Shown here one piece after another: positions 36,195 through 46,266 of a stretch of 64,000 nt of DNA (its first letter is position 1; the number at the start of each line of letters is the position of its first letter). The stretch is from the NCBI GenBank assembly GCA_022648295.1, contig JALCME010000005.1, positions 1 through 64,000 of the forward strand, given 5' to 3'. Made by a program: the position numbers and the translations under genes. The notes beneath the pieces were generated by a model that made no database searches, was not told the origin of the DNA, and saw only the letters and a list, made by a program, of their open reading frames with translations. The DNA comes from Bacteroides sp. Lineage in GTDB: Bacteria; Bacteroidota; Bacteroidia; Bacteroidales; Bacteroidaceae.

Positions 36195-37010
36195 TTAGTT
36201 TCCTGTTATCATAATGCCTGATAACATGCGCCCTGACTTGATACCTAAACGTCGTGCTGAGAAAAAATCGTCGTGCCGGATATACGTACAAATGCCGGCT
36301 GATTCTATTTGTGCCGAAGGTACACCAAAGTCATTCAGTTGCATTCGGTTAGCCGCCCATAAATCAATGTGGTATTTATGGGTTGCAGGTTTCCACTCCG
36401 AGATATAATCCATCGGGAAACCTTTTTCGCGGAACGCCTCATAGACTTCATCACCTACTTCGAATGAAGGGAGTGAAATGCCTGGTCCCATACAGGCAAT
36501 GATGTCTTTCCCTTCGGTTTGGTAACGTTGCTCCATTTGTTTCAGGGCTAATTGTAGCAGGCGGTTTACTGTTCCGCGCCATCCTGCATGCACTGCTGCG
36601 ATTACCTGATGCGCGCGGTCGTAAAGCAATATGGGAATGCAATCTGCTGTGGAGATACAAATACAGTAACCCGGTTGATCCGTTATCAGGGCATCTGTTG
36701 CTTGGAGTAAATCGAATTGTTCGCTCTTGGTGGAACGGATAAAGTCTTCGTCTATCATCACTATCCGCGTTCCATGTGTTTGGAAAGGGATAATCAGTTC
36801 GCGTGGCGGTTGGGGCATGGCCGAACAAAGAAGTTCTTGGTTCTTCCGTACGCATTCTGCCGAGTCGCCAGTGTAAGGCGTACAGTTGAGCGAAGCATAA
36901 TTGCCCTGACTACATCCTCCGTAGCGGGTAGTGGAAAAACAAAAAATGTTGGAATACGGTGCTGTTACATCGTATTTCAACATTCTCTTATCTGAACTCA
37001 GGGAAGTCAT
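36195..37010 (-). CDS. pgeF: purine nucleoside phosphorylase / laccase-domain protein
   Basis: This 271-residue protein is of the YfiH/PgeF multicopper-oxidase-like family. Motifs are [71 protein letters not shown] and [18 protein letters not shown]. The cysteine and two histidine ligands are present. I chose the ATG at 37010, which overlaps the obg stop as ATGA and follows a good Shine-Dalgarno GGAGG; a second ATG at 36983 also exists. The family acts on nucleosides and on misincorporated L-Ser in peptidoglycan; the exact role is not decided by sequence. Confidence 0.9.
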   Translation of the reverse strand: MTSLSSDKRMLKYDVTAPYSNIFCFSTTRYGGCSQGNYASLNCTPYTGDSAECVRKNQELLCSAMPQPPRELIIPFQTHGTRIVMIDEDFIRSTKSEQFDLLQATDALITDQPGYCICISTADCIPILLYDRAHQVIAAVHAGWRGTVNRLLQLALKQMEQRYQTEGKDIIACMGPGISLPSFEVGDEVYEAFREKGFPMDYISEWKPATHKYHIDLWAANRMQLNDFGVPSAQIESAGICTYIRHDDFFSARRLGIKSGRMLSGIMITGN

Positions 37011-38188
37011 TGGTCGTCTTCCTCCCAATCCTCCTCTTCGTATTCAAAGTCTTCAAGGTCTTCCACATCCTCTATGTCATTTCCGGCATCCTCATTTCCG
37101 CTATTGAGTTCCTTATCTTCGCCCATCTCTTTCAGCTCTTGATGCAGGGCGTCTTTATCTTTTGGGCGATGAACGATAGCTTCAATTTTGTTGCTATCTT
37201 TATTTAGTTCAGTCCAAAGGGTATCTTTCAGTACGGATATGCCTAATCCTGAAATGGAGGAGATAAAAATGTGCGGAATGTTTTCCGGTAGTGTAGGCTC
37301 TATTTCGTCCATTAACTCCTGATCGAGCATATCACTCTTTGTAATGGCAAGTACACGCTGCTTGTCGAGCATTTCAGGATTGAACGTACGAAGTTCATTG
37401 AGCAGAATATCATACTCTTTGCGAATGTCATCACTATCCGCGGGGATCATGAACAGCAATAAGGAGTTACGTTCAATGTGACGTAGAAAACGTAGTCCCA
37501 GTCCTTTACCGGCACTTGCTCCTTCGATGATTCCGGGAATGTCTGCCATGACAAACGATTTGTTGTCATGGTAAGAGACAATACCCAAATTAGGTTCAAG
37601 CGTAGTGAAAGGATAGTTTGCAATCTTTGGCTTAGCGGAAGAAACGGCAGAGAGTAGTGTAGATTTTCCAGCATTGGGAAACCCCACCAAACCAACGTCT
37701 GCCAACAGCTTTAGCTCAAGGATAACTGTCATCTCCTGCATCGGTTCTCCCGGTTGTGCAAAACGGGGAGCCTGACGTGTTGCGGTTTTGAAGTGCCAGT
37801 TGCCCTGACCGCCGCGTCCACCTTTCAGGAGAATGACTTCCTGCCCATGTTCCGTAACGTCACAGAGGTATTCGCCGGTCTCGGCGTTGTACACCACCGT
37901 TCCGCAGGGAACTTCAATGATCTTGTCTTCACCGTCCTTGCCAAAACTCCGGTTTTTCGATCCCGAGGCTCCATGTCCTGCCAGTGCATGGCGGTCATAT
38001 TTCAGATGAAGCAGTGTCCAATAGTTGCGGTTACCACGCAGAATGATATGGCCGCCCCGCCCTCCGTCGCCCCCATCGGGACCACCATTCGGTACATATT
38101 TCGCGCGCCTCATGTGCGTAGAGCCTCTTCCGCCCTTACCCGAGCGGCAGTATATCTTTACGTAGTCAACAAAATTCGATTCAGCCAT
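37007..38188 (-). CDS. obgE: Obg-family GTPase
   Basis: This 393-residue GTPase is involved in 50S ribosome assembly and stress control. The N-terminal glycine-rich Obg fold ([20 protein letters not shown], then [19 protein letters not shown]) precedes the G domain: [39 protein letters not shown] and AITKSDML. The C-terminal 60 residues are strongly acidic ([20 protein letters not shown]). It lies 20 bases after adk and overlaps pgeF. Everything is normal for the family. Confidence 0.97.
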   Translation of the reverse strand: MAESNFVDYVKIYCRSGKGGRGSTHMRRAKYVPNGGPDGGDGGRGGHIILRGNRNYWTLLHLKYDRHALAGHGASGSKNRSFGKDGEDKIIEVPCGTVVYNAETGEYLCDVTEHGQEVILLKGGRGGQGNWHFKTATRQAPRFAQPGEPMQEMTVILELKLLADVGLVGFPNAGKSTLLSAVSSAKPKIANYPFTTLEPNLGIVSYHDNKSFVMADIPGIIEGASAGKGLGLRFLRHIERNSLLLFMIPADSDDIRKEYDILLNELRTFNPEMLDKQRVLAITKSDMLDQELMDEIEPTLPENIPHIFISSISGLGISVLKDTLWTELNKDSNKIEAIVHRPKDKDALHQELKEMGEDKELNSGNEDAGNDIEDVEDLEDFEYEEEDWEEDDQ

Positions 38189-38208
38189 ATAAATATCTCG
38201 TGATAGTA

Positions 38209-38781
38209 TTATTTTACTTTATCAATGGCTTCGCAGATGTCGGTCAATATTTGATCCATATCTCCATAGCCTTTGATGTATTGGTATTTACCTTCTTTTT
38301 TGTACCAGTCAATTAACGGGGAAGTCTGGGTGTGATAAACGTTCAGACGTTTCTTAATCGTTTCTTCGTTATCGTCGGCACGGCCTGATTCCAGTCCACG
38401 GTTAATCAGACGTCTCATTAATTCTTCTTCAGGTACATTCAAATCAAGCATTGTACTTACTTCCTGTCCTCTTTCGGCTAACATTTTCTTTAATGCCTCG
38501 GCTTGGGGAATAGTACGGGGAAAACCGTCGAAGATGACTCCTTTGCTTGCCTTAAAACTGTCGAGCGTACTTGCCAGAATATCAATAATCAGTTCATCGG
38601 GTAATAATTGTCCTTGGTCAATGTAGCCCTTGGCAACTTTACCTAACTCAGTGCCGTTCTTAATTTCTGCACGCAGCACATCTCCGGTTGAAATGTGATT
38701 AATGCCATACTTGTTTACGATACGTTCACTCTGTGTCCCTTTTCCTGAACCGGGAGCACCGAAAATAACAATGTTCAACAT
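38209..38781 (-). CDS. adk: adenylate kinase
   Basis: This 190-residue enzyme interconverts AMP, ATP and ADP. The P-loop is [18 protein letters not shown], the AMP-binding helix [19 protein letters not shown], the core [16 protein letters not shown] and the lid region [18 protein letters not shown]. It is the short-lid form without the zinc cysteines. It sits between hpt and obgE, with gaps of 27 and 20 bases, in the same orientation. Confidence 0.97.
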   Translation of the reverse strand: MLNIVIFGAPGSGKGTQSERIVNKYGINHISTGDVLRAEIKNGTELGKVAKGYIDQGQLLPDELIIDILASTLDSFKASKGVIFDGFPRTIPQAEALKKMLAERGQEVSTMLDLNVPEEELMRRLINRGLESGRADDNEETIKKRLNVYHTQTSPLIDWYKKEGKYQYIKGYGDMDQILTDICEAIDKVK

Positions 38782-38808
38782 GATGATGTTCTGTATTATT
38801 TAGTTGTA

Positions 38809-39345
38809 TTAATCTACTACGGTATAAATATCAGGATAGTTACGTCCGAAACCGTCATAATCCAAACCATAACCTACAATGAAGTCATTGGGGATTTTCA
38901 TGGCGTTATATTCTATGTTCAAGTCCACCTTCAGCTTGTCCGGCTTTACCAAAAGGGAAGCGATATGGATCTCCTTCGGGTTGCGCGTTCCCAAGGTATC
39001 GAGCAGTCGTTGCATGGTGAAGCCAGTATCTACAATGTCTTCTACAATAACAATGGTTCGCCCTGTGAGATCTTCGTTGATTCCGATCACCTCTTTAATA
39101 ACCCCCGTGGAAGAGACACCCTGATAAGAAGCCAGTTTAATGAATGAAATTTCGCAAGGGATGGCGATCTGTTTCATTAGGTCGGCGGTGAACATGAACG
39201 AACCGTTCAGTACACTTAGAAATAACGGATTTTTACCTGCCAGGTCTCTGTTTATTTCATTAGCTACTCGTGTGACTTCTTTTTGTATATCCTCTTTCCT
39301 GATGGAGATAGTGAATTTTTTGTCTTTAATTTGTATAATGTCCAT
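38809..39345 (-). CDS. hpt: hypoxanthine phosphoribosyltransferase
   Basis: This 178-residue type-I PRTase salvages hypoxanthine (and possibly guanine) to IMP and GMP. Motifs are LFLSVLNGSFMFTADLMKQ, ISFIKLASYQGVSSTG, the PRPP loop IVIVEDIVDTGFTMQRL and NDFIVGYGLDYDGFGRNYPD. The ATG at 39345 is chosen because a promoter box sits just upstream at 39368-39375; a longer start would lie inside it. It leads an operon with adk, obgE and pgeF. Confidence 0.94.
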   Translation of the reverse strand: MDIIQIKDKKFTISIRKEDIQKEVTRVANEINRDLAGKNPLFLSVLNGSFMFTADLMKQIAIPCEISFIKLASYQGVSSTGVIKEVIGINEDLTGRTIVIVEDIVDTGFTMQRLLDTLGTRNPKEIHIASLLVKPDKLKVDLNIEYNAMKIPNDFIVGYGLDYDGFGRNYPDIYTVVD

Positions 39346-39367
39346 AGGGGTTGTTTTTTTGTTGGCA

Positions 39368-39375
39368 CAAAAATA
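39368..39375 (-). promoter_or_regulatory. -7 box for hpt
   Basis: The minus-strand octamer TATTTTTG fits TAnnTTTG. It lies 23 bases upstream of the hpt start at 39345, and the expected start of transcription is near 39361. Confidence 0.45.
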
Positions 39376-39380
39376 CAATT

Positions 39381-41036
39381 TTATTCCGCTCCGTGCATCA
39401 TCTTTTGTAATTTCTTTGAAAGCAGGAAGAGGGTGAGAGAGGCGACTCCCGACATGACAACGAATACCATGAAGAAGTCGTACATGCTTTCAATGCGGTA
39501 TCCCAAGAGGTTTGTGACTTTCCCGTTTTCGGGATAAAGGCCACTCAGCGTGCCGGCAAATTTATTGGCTGTGGAGATAGAAAGGTACCAGATTCCCATC
39601 ATCAGTGAGGCAAAACGAACCGGGGTAAGCTTGTTGACCATGGATAGGCCAATGGGAGATAGGGACAATTCACCGATGGTATGGATGAAGTAAAGTCCTG
39701 TTAGCCAGATGAGGCTGACTTTTACACCGGGTTGCACATCTTTTACTCCGATACAAATAAACAGGTAGCCTAAAGAGAGTAGCAGTAACCCGATTGCTTG
39801 TTTGGCAGGTGAAGCGGGCTCGGCGTGGTGTTTGTCCAGAAAACGCCATAGTCCCGGCATTATGGTAGCCAGTGTGACCACAAAGAAGGGGTTGAATGAT
39901 TGTATCCAGGAGGCAGGCATTTCCCAACCGAAAATCATACGGTCGGTTTGCTCGGCTGCAAAGAGCGTTAATGAGGCTCCTGCTTGTTCGTAGGCGGCCC
40001 AGAAGAAAATAACGAAGAAGGCAATGATATAAATGACATAGATACGCTGACGTTCTATCTTGGTCAGGCTACTGTCCAGTAATATGCTGATGGGAAATAC
40101 GATACAAGCGGTGAATATGCCGATGCTGATCCAGTCGTTGCCAAAGCAATAATAGAAGAAGCTGGCCAGGGCAATGCTTAGTAAAGCCATGATTCCCAGT
40201 TTGCGGTATTTATCGGATTTCGCATTATTAGAAGGATTGACGTCTCTCTTGTCTTTGGCATGTCCGTCGGAACTTCTATCCTTGGCATTATTACCGCGGT
40301 TTCCGTTTACTAGTCCTTTGTTGACCAAGGCATCGTTTGATGTACCTTCGGATACTTCCCCGGCGTTTGTTTGGCTCTTATACTTTTTTGCATCGGGAAT
40401 GATGCCAAGTTGTTCTCCATTAGGAGCAATGAGATATTTGCTCTTCTGTGTCTCAAACAGGACTACAATAAACAGGGTGACAATGGCTGCAATGAGAAAT
40501 CCCCATCTAAAATCGTGGGGATCTCCTGTTTCACCGAAATAGCCGCATATCAGTGGTGCAAGAAAAGAACCTACGTTTACCCCCATATAGAATATGGTAT
40601 AGGCGGCATCCAGCCGTTTGTCTCCGGGCTCGTACAATTGTCCTACCAATGAGGCGACTGTCGGTTTAAAGCAACCGTTACCCATAATGAGAAGAGTCAG
40701 TCCACCGTACATCAATCCGTGTGATAGTTGGACCGACTCGAGCGTGGATGCGCTGAAGAACATGAGGAATTGTCCTATTGCCATCATAATGGCTCCCCAA
40801 AAGATGGAACGGCGGATTCCCCAATATTTATCGGCGATGTATCCTCCGATTAGCGGAGTGAGGTAAACCAGTCCGGTGTAACTCCCATATATGGAAGCCG
40901 CCTTTTCCGTGTCGAACAACAAAGCTTGGGTTAAAAACAAGATAAAGATGGCACGCATGCCATAATAGCTGAAGCGTTCTGCCGTACTGGTGGCGAAGAT
41001 AAGGTAGAGACCTTTAGGGTGTTTAGGTGCACTCAT
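39381..41036 (-). CDS. POT-family proton-dependent peptide transporter
   Basis: This 551-residue inner-membrane protein imports di- and tripeptides with protons. The start MSAPKHPKGLYLIFATSTAE leads into the E-x-x-E-R-F-S-Y-Y-G motif of the family (TSTAERFSYYGMRA), then IGGYIADKYWGIRRSI and GNGCFKPTVASLVGQLYEPG. About 12-14 helices are visible. A hydrophilic loop of roughly 60 residues (about 215-270, with GNRGNNAKDRSSDGHAKDKR) interrupts the middle and is longer than in short POT proteins. I chose the ATG at 41036; the longer reading would start at a TTG. It is divergent from nnrD/nnrE across a palindrome-rich gap. Confidence 0.92.
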   Translation of the reverse strand: MSAPKHPKGLYLIFATSTAERFSYYGMRAIFILFLTQALLFDTEKAASIYGSYTGLVYLTPLIGGYIADKYWGIRRSIFWGAIMMAIGQFLMFFSASTLESVQLSHGLMYGGLTLLIMGNGCFKPTVASLVGQLYEPGDKRLDAAYTIFYMGVNVGSFLAPLICGYFGETGDPHDFRWGFLIAAIVTLFIVVLFETQKSKYLIAPNGEQLGIIPDAKKYKSQTNAGEVSEGTSNDALVNKGLVNGNRGNNAKDRSSDGHAKDKRDVNPSNNAKSDKYRKLGIMALLSIALASFFYYCFGNDWISIGIFTACIVFPISILLDSSLTKIERQRIYVIYIIAFFVIFFWAAYEQAGASLTLFAAEQTDRMIFGWEMPASWIQSFNPFFVVTLATIMPGLWRFLDKHHAEPASPAKQAIGLLLLSLGYLFICIGVKDVQPGVKVSLIWLTGLYFIHTIGELSLSPIGLSMVNKLTPVRFASLMMGIWYLSISTANKFAGTLSGLYPENGKVTNLLGYRIESMYDFFMVFVVMSGVASLTLFLLSKKLQKMMHGAE

Positions 41037-41209
41037 ATAGATTGTGTTCTTTGATTTTTTTTGATTAGGGGACAAAATTAATATTAATAGCTTGCTCAGG
41101 AAATGTTTTTAGTTTTTATTCTTTTCCGGTTTTTATATTTATTCCGTCAGCTCTTTATTGCTTTCTCTTGTTTTCTTTAAGTAAAACCTGTAATTTTGCT
41201 AAGGCTTAG

Positions 41210-41281
41210 CTCTACCACACCCGGGTGTGGTAGCCGACGAGATGGGGGTGTCGTACTGTATGACACCCGGGTGTGGTAGAG
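41210..41281. repeat. CACCCGGGTG palindromes in a divergent gap
   Basis: A perfect 22-base palindrome centred on CACACCCGGGTGTG lies at 41212-41233. A second, 19-base copy (ACACCCGGGTGTGGTAGAG) lies at 41263-41281 and is the exact reverse complement of 41210-41228. A third half copy (GGGGGTGTC) lies at 41245. The whole can fold as one long hairpin of about 19 bases. It lies between the start of the peptide-transporter gene and the start of nnrD/nnrE, so it might be an operator or an extragenic palindrome. Confidence 0.75.
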
Positions 41282-41338
41282 TTAGTACCATAGTTGCTAA
41301 AGATTAGAATAGTATAACAGAATCTGGAGGATTGAATA

Positions 41339-42853
41339 ATGAAAATATTTCCGACTCAATGTGTGAAGGAATTGGATGCTTATACCATAGAACACGAACC
41401 TATTGCTTCCATTGATTTGATGGAGCGGGCTTCCGTTGCCTTAAGCGAGGCCATAGCGGAACGCTGGGAAGTGAGTACGCCCTTTGTTGTATTTGCCGGA
41501 CCGGGCAACAATGGAGGGGATGCATTGGCGGTATCCCGCTTGTTGGCGGAAAAGGGTTATCAAGTTTCCGTTTATCTGTTTAATACGAAAAATTCGCTTT
41601 CTCCTGATTGCGCAACGAACAAGGAACGGCTTCAGCAAGGGGGAAAGGTGGACTTCCATGAGATTACTTCCCAGTTTGTCCCACCCGAACTGACCGAAGA
41701 CCATATTGTGATTGACGGCTTGTTCGGTAGCGGACTGAATAAACCGCTGAGCGGTGGGTTTGCGGCTGTTGTAAAGTATATAAATGCTTCTTCCGCCAAG
41801 GTTGTGGCTATTGATGTCCCTTCCGGATTGATGGGGGAGGAGAATACCTTTAATATACGGACTAATATTGTTCGTGCGGATTTAACGTTAAGTCTGCAAC
41901 TCCCCAAGCTGGCTTTTCTTTTTGCCGAGAACGAGGAATTTGTAGGGGAATGGGAACTGTTGGACATCGGCTTGAGTAAGGAAGCCATTGAAGAAATGGA
42001 TACGGACTATGCTTTGCTGGAACGTGAAGATGTGGATTATCTGTTGAAACCCCGGAATCGCTTTGCACACAAGGGGGATTTTGGACGTGCGTTACTGATT
42101 GCTGGTTCCCAGGGAATGGCTGGAGCTTCCGTATTGGCGGCAAAGGCTTGCCTTCGCTCCGGCGTGGGGCTGCTTACGGTGCATGTGCCGTTTTGCAACA
42201 ATGTGATTGTTCAGACTGCCGTGCCCGAAGCTATGACAGAGCTTGATTTGAATGACACTTGCTTTGGCTGCCCTACTGATACGGATGACTATCAGGCTGT
42301 TGGTGTTGGTCCCGGAATAGGCAAGCTCGAAATTACCGAAGCCGCTTTACTGGAGCAGATTGATTCATGTCAGAATCCTATGGTGGTAGATGCCGATGCA
42401 TTGAATATTCTGGCCGGACATCGCGGATATATCGCCCGTCTGCCCAAAGGGAGCATTCTTACTCCTCATCCCAAGGAATTGGAACGCCTGGTGGGGAAAT
42501 GTCAGGATTCCTACGAACGCTTGACTAAAGCCTGCGAACTGGCGCGCACTGCAAACGTACACCTTATTTTAAAGGGCGCTTATTCTGCCATTATAACTCC
42601 CGCTGGTAAATGCTATTTCAATACCACCGGAAATCCGGGTATGGCAACGGGAGGGAGTGGTGATGTATTGACGGGAGTGGTACTTGCCTTGTTGGCACAA
42701 GGTTATGAAGCTGTGGATGCAGCTTGTCTGGCGACCTATGTCCACGGGCTTGCAGGGGATATTGCCTGTAAGAAGAAGGGTATGACGGGTATGAATGCCG
42801 GAGATATTGTATCCTGCCTGCCTTTGGCATGGAAGATGCTTGAAGAAGCTTGA
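41339..42853 (+). CDS. nnrE-nnrD: bifunctional NAD(P)H-hydrate epimerase / dehydratase
   Basis: This 504-residue fusion repairs damaged NAD(P)H hydrates. The N-terminal epimerase part (about 1-220) has VVFAGPGNNGGDALAVSRLL and VIDGLFGSGLNKPLSGGFA. The C-terminal ADP-dependent dehydratase part (about 225-504) has GRALLIAGSQGMAGASVLAA, GVGPGIGKLE, TPHPKELERLVG and TGNPGMATGGSGDVLTGVVL, where the Asp is catalytic. The fusion order is the usual bacterial one. It stands alone on the plus strand. Confidence 0.95.
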   Translation: MKIFPTQCVKELDAYTIEHEPIASIDLMERASVALSEAIAERWEVSTPFVVFAGPGNNGGDALAVSRLLAEKGYQVSVYLFNTKNSLSPDCATNKERLQQGGKVDFHEITSQFVPPELTEDHIVIDGLFGSGLNKPLSGGFAAVVKYINASSAKVVAIDVPSGLMGEENTFNIRTNIVRADLTLSLQLPKLAFLFAENEEFVGEWELLDIGLSKEAIEEMDTDYALLEREDVDYLLKPRNRFAHKGDFGRALLIAGSQGMAGASVLAAKACLRSGVGLLTVHVPFCNNVIVQTAVPEAMTELDLNDTCFGCPTDTDDYQAVGVGPGIGKLEITEAALLEQIDSCQNPMVVDADALNILAGHRGYIARLPKGSILTPHPKELERLVGKCQDSYERLTKACELARTANVHLILKGAYSAIITPAGKCYFNTTGNPGMATGGSGDVLTGVVLALLAQGYEAVDAACLATYVHGLAGDIACKKKGMTGMNAGDIVSCLPLAWKMLEEA

Positions 42854-42871
42854 AAGGTGATTTGAAGCAAT

Positions 42872-42895
42872 CTTTACTTTTAATTATAAGTAAAG
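42872..42895. terminator. hairpin between convergent genes
   Basis: CTTTACTT at 42872-42879 pairs with AAGTAAAG at 42888-42895. It is AT-rich and weak, and lies between the nnrE-nnrD stop and the convergent DUF5715 stop. Confidence 0.35.
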
Positions 42896-42929
42896 CAGGA
42901 TATTCCCTCTTACTATCAAGACTGTAGAA

Positions 42930-43604
42930 CTATCGTACCGTAATGTGAAAACAGCCCTGCTTCAGCTCGTACTTTACGTAGCACTTTTCCGTCTTTCGCA
43001 AATCCCGTAGCACCTCTGCAAGCACCAGCTTTAAAGTTTCCGGCTTGACATCTTCAAGGGGGCGTCCATCTTCATCTTCCACTTTCTGAAAGCGTTTCCA
43101 GCTGACATCAAAGGTTGTTCCATAGAAATGGGCGGAATTTTCCGAAGCATTGAAGTTGCGTCGGCGAAGACGCTTCACATCGTTTTTGGTACGCAGTACG
43201 GAAGTTATGATTATCTTGTTCGGGTTCAATCCCTTGGCGGTTAGTGAATCTAAAAAGTTGGTTCCGATGGTGCCTAACAAATTTGCGGCCCGCGGAATAA
43301 GATAGGGAATGGAGTGTGTAAGAGAATCTACGGTATACAGTTTATTGGTGACGATGTGGTGGAGTTCCTTTTTCATGGCTTCCGCATCTTCTCTGGAAGA
43401 TAAGGGAATGATGCCTATGGCTTGCGCTACATTCAGCTGGGTTTCATTTAAGTCACCAAACGAACGTTTATAACTGATTACTCCTTTTATATTATGGGGC
43501 TTGTTTCGTTTGAGAGACATTTCTTTTTTACATCCTGCTATACAGGCGCACATCATCGTTCCTGATAAAAGAAAAATGTGAAGAAGGTTGTATTTATGTT
43601 GCAT
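42930..43604 (-). CDS. DUF5715 lipoprotein (peptidase-like)
   Basis: This 224-residue lipoprotein has a lipobox CIAGC after the signal segment beginning MQHKYNLLHIFLLSG. The body has SRTDLK-type helices and, near the C terminus, the block ASENSAHFYGTTFDVSW, which resembles the SxHxxGxAxD zinc motif of D-Ala-D-Ala carboxypeptidases (M15/VanY), followed by YVKYELKQGCFHITVR with a possible further His ligand. DUF5715 is a Bacteroidetes family of unproven function. Carboxypeptidase activity on cell wall is a plausible inference. The ATG at 43604 is chosen; the longer reading would start at a TTG. Confidence 0.82.
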   Translation of the reverse strand: MQHKYNLLHIFLLSGTMMCACIAGCKKEMSLKRNKPHNIKGVISYKRSFGDLNETQLNVAQAIGIIPLSSREDAEAMKKELHHIVTNKLYTVDSLTHSIPYLIPRAANLLGTIGTNFLDSLTAKGLNPNKIIITSVLRTKNDVKRLRRRNFNASENSAHFYGTTFDVSWKRFQKVEDEDGRPLEDVKPETLKLVLAEVLRDLRKTEKCYVKYELKQGCFHITVR

Positions 43605-43693
43605 TATACTGTTCTTAGTGATAAAGTACCACAAAGATAAGCCAATCCTTTGAAACGCTCTGAAAAGATTTCTACTTTTTTCCTTTCTTTTTG

Positions 43694-43701
43694 TACCTTT
43701 G
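43694..43701 (+). promoter_or_regulatory. -7 box for truA
   Basis: The octamer TACCTTTG fits TAnnTTTG and lies 26 bases upstream of the truA ATG at 43728. This supports the shorter start, since an upstream TTG at 43650 would precede the promoter. Confidence 0.55.
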
Positions 43702-43727
43702 CGTCCGAAAAAGAGAACTTACGAAAC

Positions 43728-44498
43728 ATGCATCGTTATTTTATCTATTTGGCTTACGATGGAACCGCTTATCATGGTTGGCAAATACAACCTAACGGAA
43801 CCAGTGTGCAGGAATGCCTGATGCATGCACTTGCCGTCCTCTTGCGCCGCGAAGTGGAGGTTGTTGGTGCCGGGCGAACTGATGCCGGAGTACATGCTTC
43901 CTTGATGGTTGCCCATTTTGATAGTGAAGTGCCTGTAGATGTGCAACTCTTTACGGATAAGCTGAACCGCCTCTTGCCACGGGATATTTCTATTTATCGT
44001 ATCCGTCCGGTGAAGCCCGGAGCTCATGCTCGTTTCGATGCCATCTCCCGGACCTATAAATACTATATAACTACCGTCAAGTCCCCTTTCGATTGGCGAT
44101 ATCGTTACCGCCTTTTTCAAACGCCGGACTTTGACCGAATGAATGAGGCTGCACGTATTCTGTTTGAATATACTGACTTTTCCAGCTTTAGTAAGTTACA
44201 TACCGACGTTAAAACAAATAATTGCCGCATCATGCAGGCTTTCTGGACCATGCCGGACGAGACGACTGGAGTCTTTACGATTCAGGCGGACCGCTTCCTG
44301 AGGAATATGGTGCGAGCGGTTGTCGGCACTCTGCTTGAAGTGGGGCGGGATAAGCTCAGTCTTGACGGCTTTCGCCGGATTATTGAGCAAAAAGACCGTT
44401 GCCAGGCCGGAACTTCGGTGCCGGGCAATGCCTTGTTTTTAGTTGGCATTGATTATCCGGAGGACTTGTTTTTAGATGGGTCGGAACTGTCACAATAA
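43728..44498 (+). CDS. truA: tRNA pseudouridine(38-40) synthase
   Basis: This 256-residue enzyme makes pseudouridine at positions 38-40 of tRNA. Motifs are [20 protein letters not shown], the catalytic Asp in [20 protein letters not shown], and [20 protein letters not shown], with the C-terminal [19 protein letters not shown]. The ATG at 43728 is supported by the promoter box at 43694. It is followed after 87 bases by a DMT transporter. No irregularity is seen. Confidence 0.95.
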   Translation: MHRYFIYLAYDGTAYHGWQIQPNGTSVQECLMHALAVLLRREVEVVGAGRTDAGVHASLMVAHFDSEVPVDVQLFTDKLNRLLPRDISIYRIRPVKPGAHARFDAISRTYKYYITTVKSPFDWRYRYRLFQTPDFDRMNEAARILFEYTDFSSFSKLHTDVKTNNCRIMQAFWTMPDETTGVFTIQADRFLRNMVRAVVGTLLEVGRDKLSLDGFRRIIEQKDRCQAGTSVPGNALFLVGIDYPEDLFLDGSELSQ

Positions 44499-44585
44499 TA
44501 TTGGAACGCTCACAAGAGTAGATGTGGTAAGGGTCTATTGTTGTTGATGTTCCTAGTTTCTAATTTGTAATTGTTTAGTTGAATA

Positions 44586-45485
44586 ATGTGGTTACTGTTT
44601 GCCTTTCTCTCGGCTGCCCTGCTCGGATTTTATGATGCTTTTAAGAAGCAGTCTTTGCGTGATAATGCTGTACTTCCTGTTTTGTTTTTAAATACGTTGT
44701 TCTCTTCTTTGATCTTTTTACCCTTTATTCTGGTATCCGGTTTTGTTCCCCATTTCTTGCAGGGAACCCTTTTTTATGTTCCTGCAGTAGGGTGGGAAGT
44801 GCATAAATTTATTATTCTGAAATCGTTCATCGTTTTGTCTTCATGGATATTCGGCTATTTTGGGATGAAGCATCTTCCGCTGACTATCGTGGGCCCTATA
44901 AACGCTACACGTCCGGTTATGGTATTGGTCGGAGCTATGCTTGTCTTCGGCGAGCGGTTGAACTTATATCAGTGGTTTGGAGTCATGTTAGCTGTGCTTT
45001 CATTTCTAATGTTGAGCCGTTCGGGAAAAAAAGAAGGCATTGACTTCAAACACAATAAATGGATTTATTTCATTGTGTTGGCTGCTGTGATGGGAGCTAT
45101 CAGCGGACTGTACGATAAATATCTGATGAAATTTCTCAATCCCATGGTGGTACAATCATGGTATAATGTTTATCAGCTATTTATTATGTGTCCTATTCTT
45201 CTGCTTTTGTGGTATCCCAAACGGAAAGAGACAACGCCCTTCCATTGGGATTGGACTATTATTCTGATATCCGTGTTTCTTTCAGCGGCGGACTTTGTCT
45301 ATTTTTATGCGTTGAGTTACGATGATTCCATGATCTCCATTGTGTCTATGATACGTCGGGGAAGCGTGGTTGTATCCTTCCTGTTCGGTGCTTTATTCTT
45401 CCGTGAAAAGAATTTAAAAAGTAAAGCCGTTGATCTCATTTTAGTGCTGATAGGAATGTTCTTCTTATATTTGGGGAGTAAATAG
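44586..45485 (+). CDS. EamA/DMT-family membrane transporter
   Basis: This 299-residue protein has ten predicted membrane helices in two EamA repeats (about 1-140 and 155-299). The first begins MWLLFAFLSAALLGFYDAFK, and the repeat boundary is GKKEGIDFKHNKWIYFIVLA. The loops carry motifs such as LTIVGPINATRPVMVLVGAM and MISIVSMIRRGSVVVSFLFG. Family members export metabolites or amino acids, or transport sugars; the cargo here cannot be told. It may be in one transcript with truA and DUF3256. Confidence 0.87.
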   Translation: MWLLFAFLSAALLGFYDAFKKQSLRDNAVLPVLFLNTLFSSLIFLPFILVSGFVPHFLQGTLFYVPAVGWEVHKFIILKSFIVLSSWIFGYFGMKHLPLTIVGPINATRPVMVLVGAMLVFGERLNLYQWFGVMLAVLSFLMLSRSGKKEGIDFKHNKWIYFIVLAAVMGAISGLYDKYLMKFLNPMVVQSWYNVYQLFIMCPILLLLWYPKRKETTPFHWDWTIILISVFLSAADFVYFYALSYDDSMISIVSMIRRGSVVVSFLFGALFFREKNLKSKAVDLILVLIGMFFLYLGSK

Positions 45486-45579
45486 GAGATTCCCGTTTTC
45501 TTTGCGTAAGGTAAAGACTTGCTGATTGTTATGTGGAGTTTTACCTGTTAATTGCTGAACTAAAAAATAAAAAGATAGA

Positions 45580-46218
45580 ATGAAAAAACTGAAAGTGATT
45601 TTAACCCTGTCCTGTGTTTTGGCTACTTGTCTGCATGCTCAAGAAGCCAAAACCTGTTTTGTGAATATGCCCGATAGCCTTAGCCCCATACTTACTTCCG
45701 TGAACCGGGCGGATTGCGTTGATTTTCTGGCAAGCAAGATGAAAGCTATTGTGACGAACCGTTTCGGGGGGAAGTCGGAAATGACGCAATTGTCATCTGA
45801 TTATATCAATGTCAAGATGACTCCGGAAAGTACCTGGCAGATGAAGTTGTTGCCTCTGAATGACAGCACAAAAGTGATTTGTACCATTTCTACTGCTTGT
45901 GGTCCTGCATGCGACAGCAACTTTCGTTTTTATACAACCAAGTGGGAAGAATTATCCTCTTCTTCTTTTTTGCAGGTTCCCGTTCTCACTGATTTCTTAT
46001 CCATTCCCGATACCGTGAAGGATTATGCCGTACAAGATGCCGAGCAGCGCGCAGATATGTTACTAATGAAAGCCGATTTTTCTGCAACTAATGATAAACT
46101 GACTTTTACGTTTACGACTCCTCAATACATGGAGAATATTACTTCTGATAAATTGAAGGCTTATGTCCGTGCTCAGAAAGTCTATACTTGGCAGCAAGGA
46201 CGCTTTCTTGCTGAATAA
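45580..46218 (+). CDS. DUF3256-family exported protein
   Basis: This 212-residue protein has a signal peptide MKKLKVILTLSCVLATCLHA. The mature part has FVNMPDSLSPILTSVNRADC, DFLASKMKAIVTNRFGGKSE and CTISTACGPACDSNFRFYTT, which I recognise as DUF3256, a family confined to Bacteroidetes. Function is unknown. It is the last gene before the tRNA pair and converges with it. Confidence 0.82.
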   Translation: MKKLKVILTLSCVLATCLHAQEAKTCFVNMPDSLSPILTSVNRADCVDFLASKMKAIVTNRFGGKSEMTQLSSDYINVKMTPESTWQMKLLPLNDSTKVICTISTACGPACDSNFRFYTTKWEELSSSSFLQVPVLTDFLSIPDTVKDYAVQDAEQRADMLLMKADFSATNDKLTFTFTTPQYMENITSDKLKAYVRAQKVYTWQQGRFLAE

Positions 46219-46266
46219 ATAAATAAAAAATAAGAGAGGCATCATTTCTGATGTCTCTCTTGTAGA

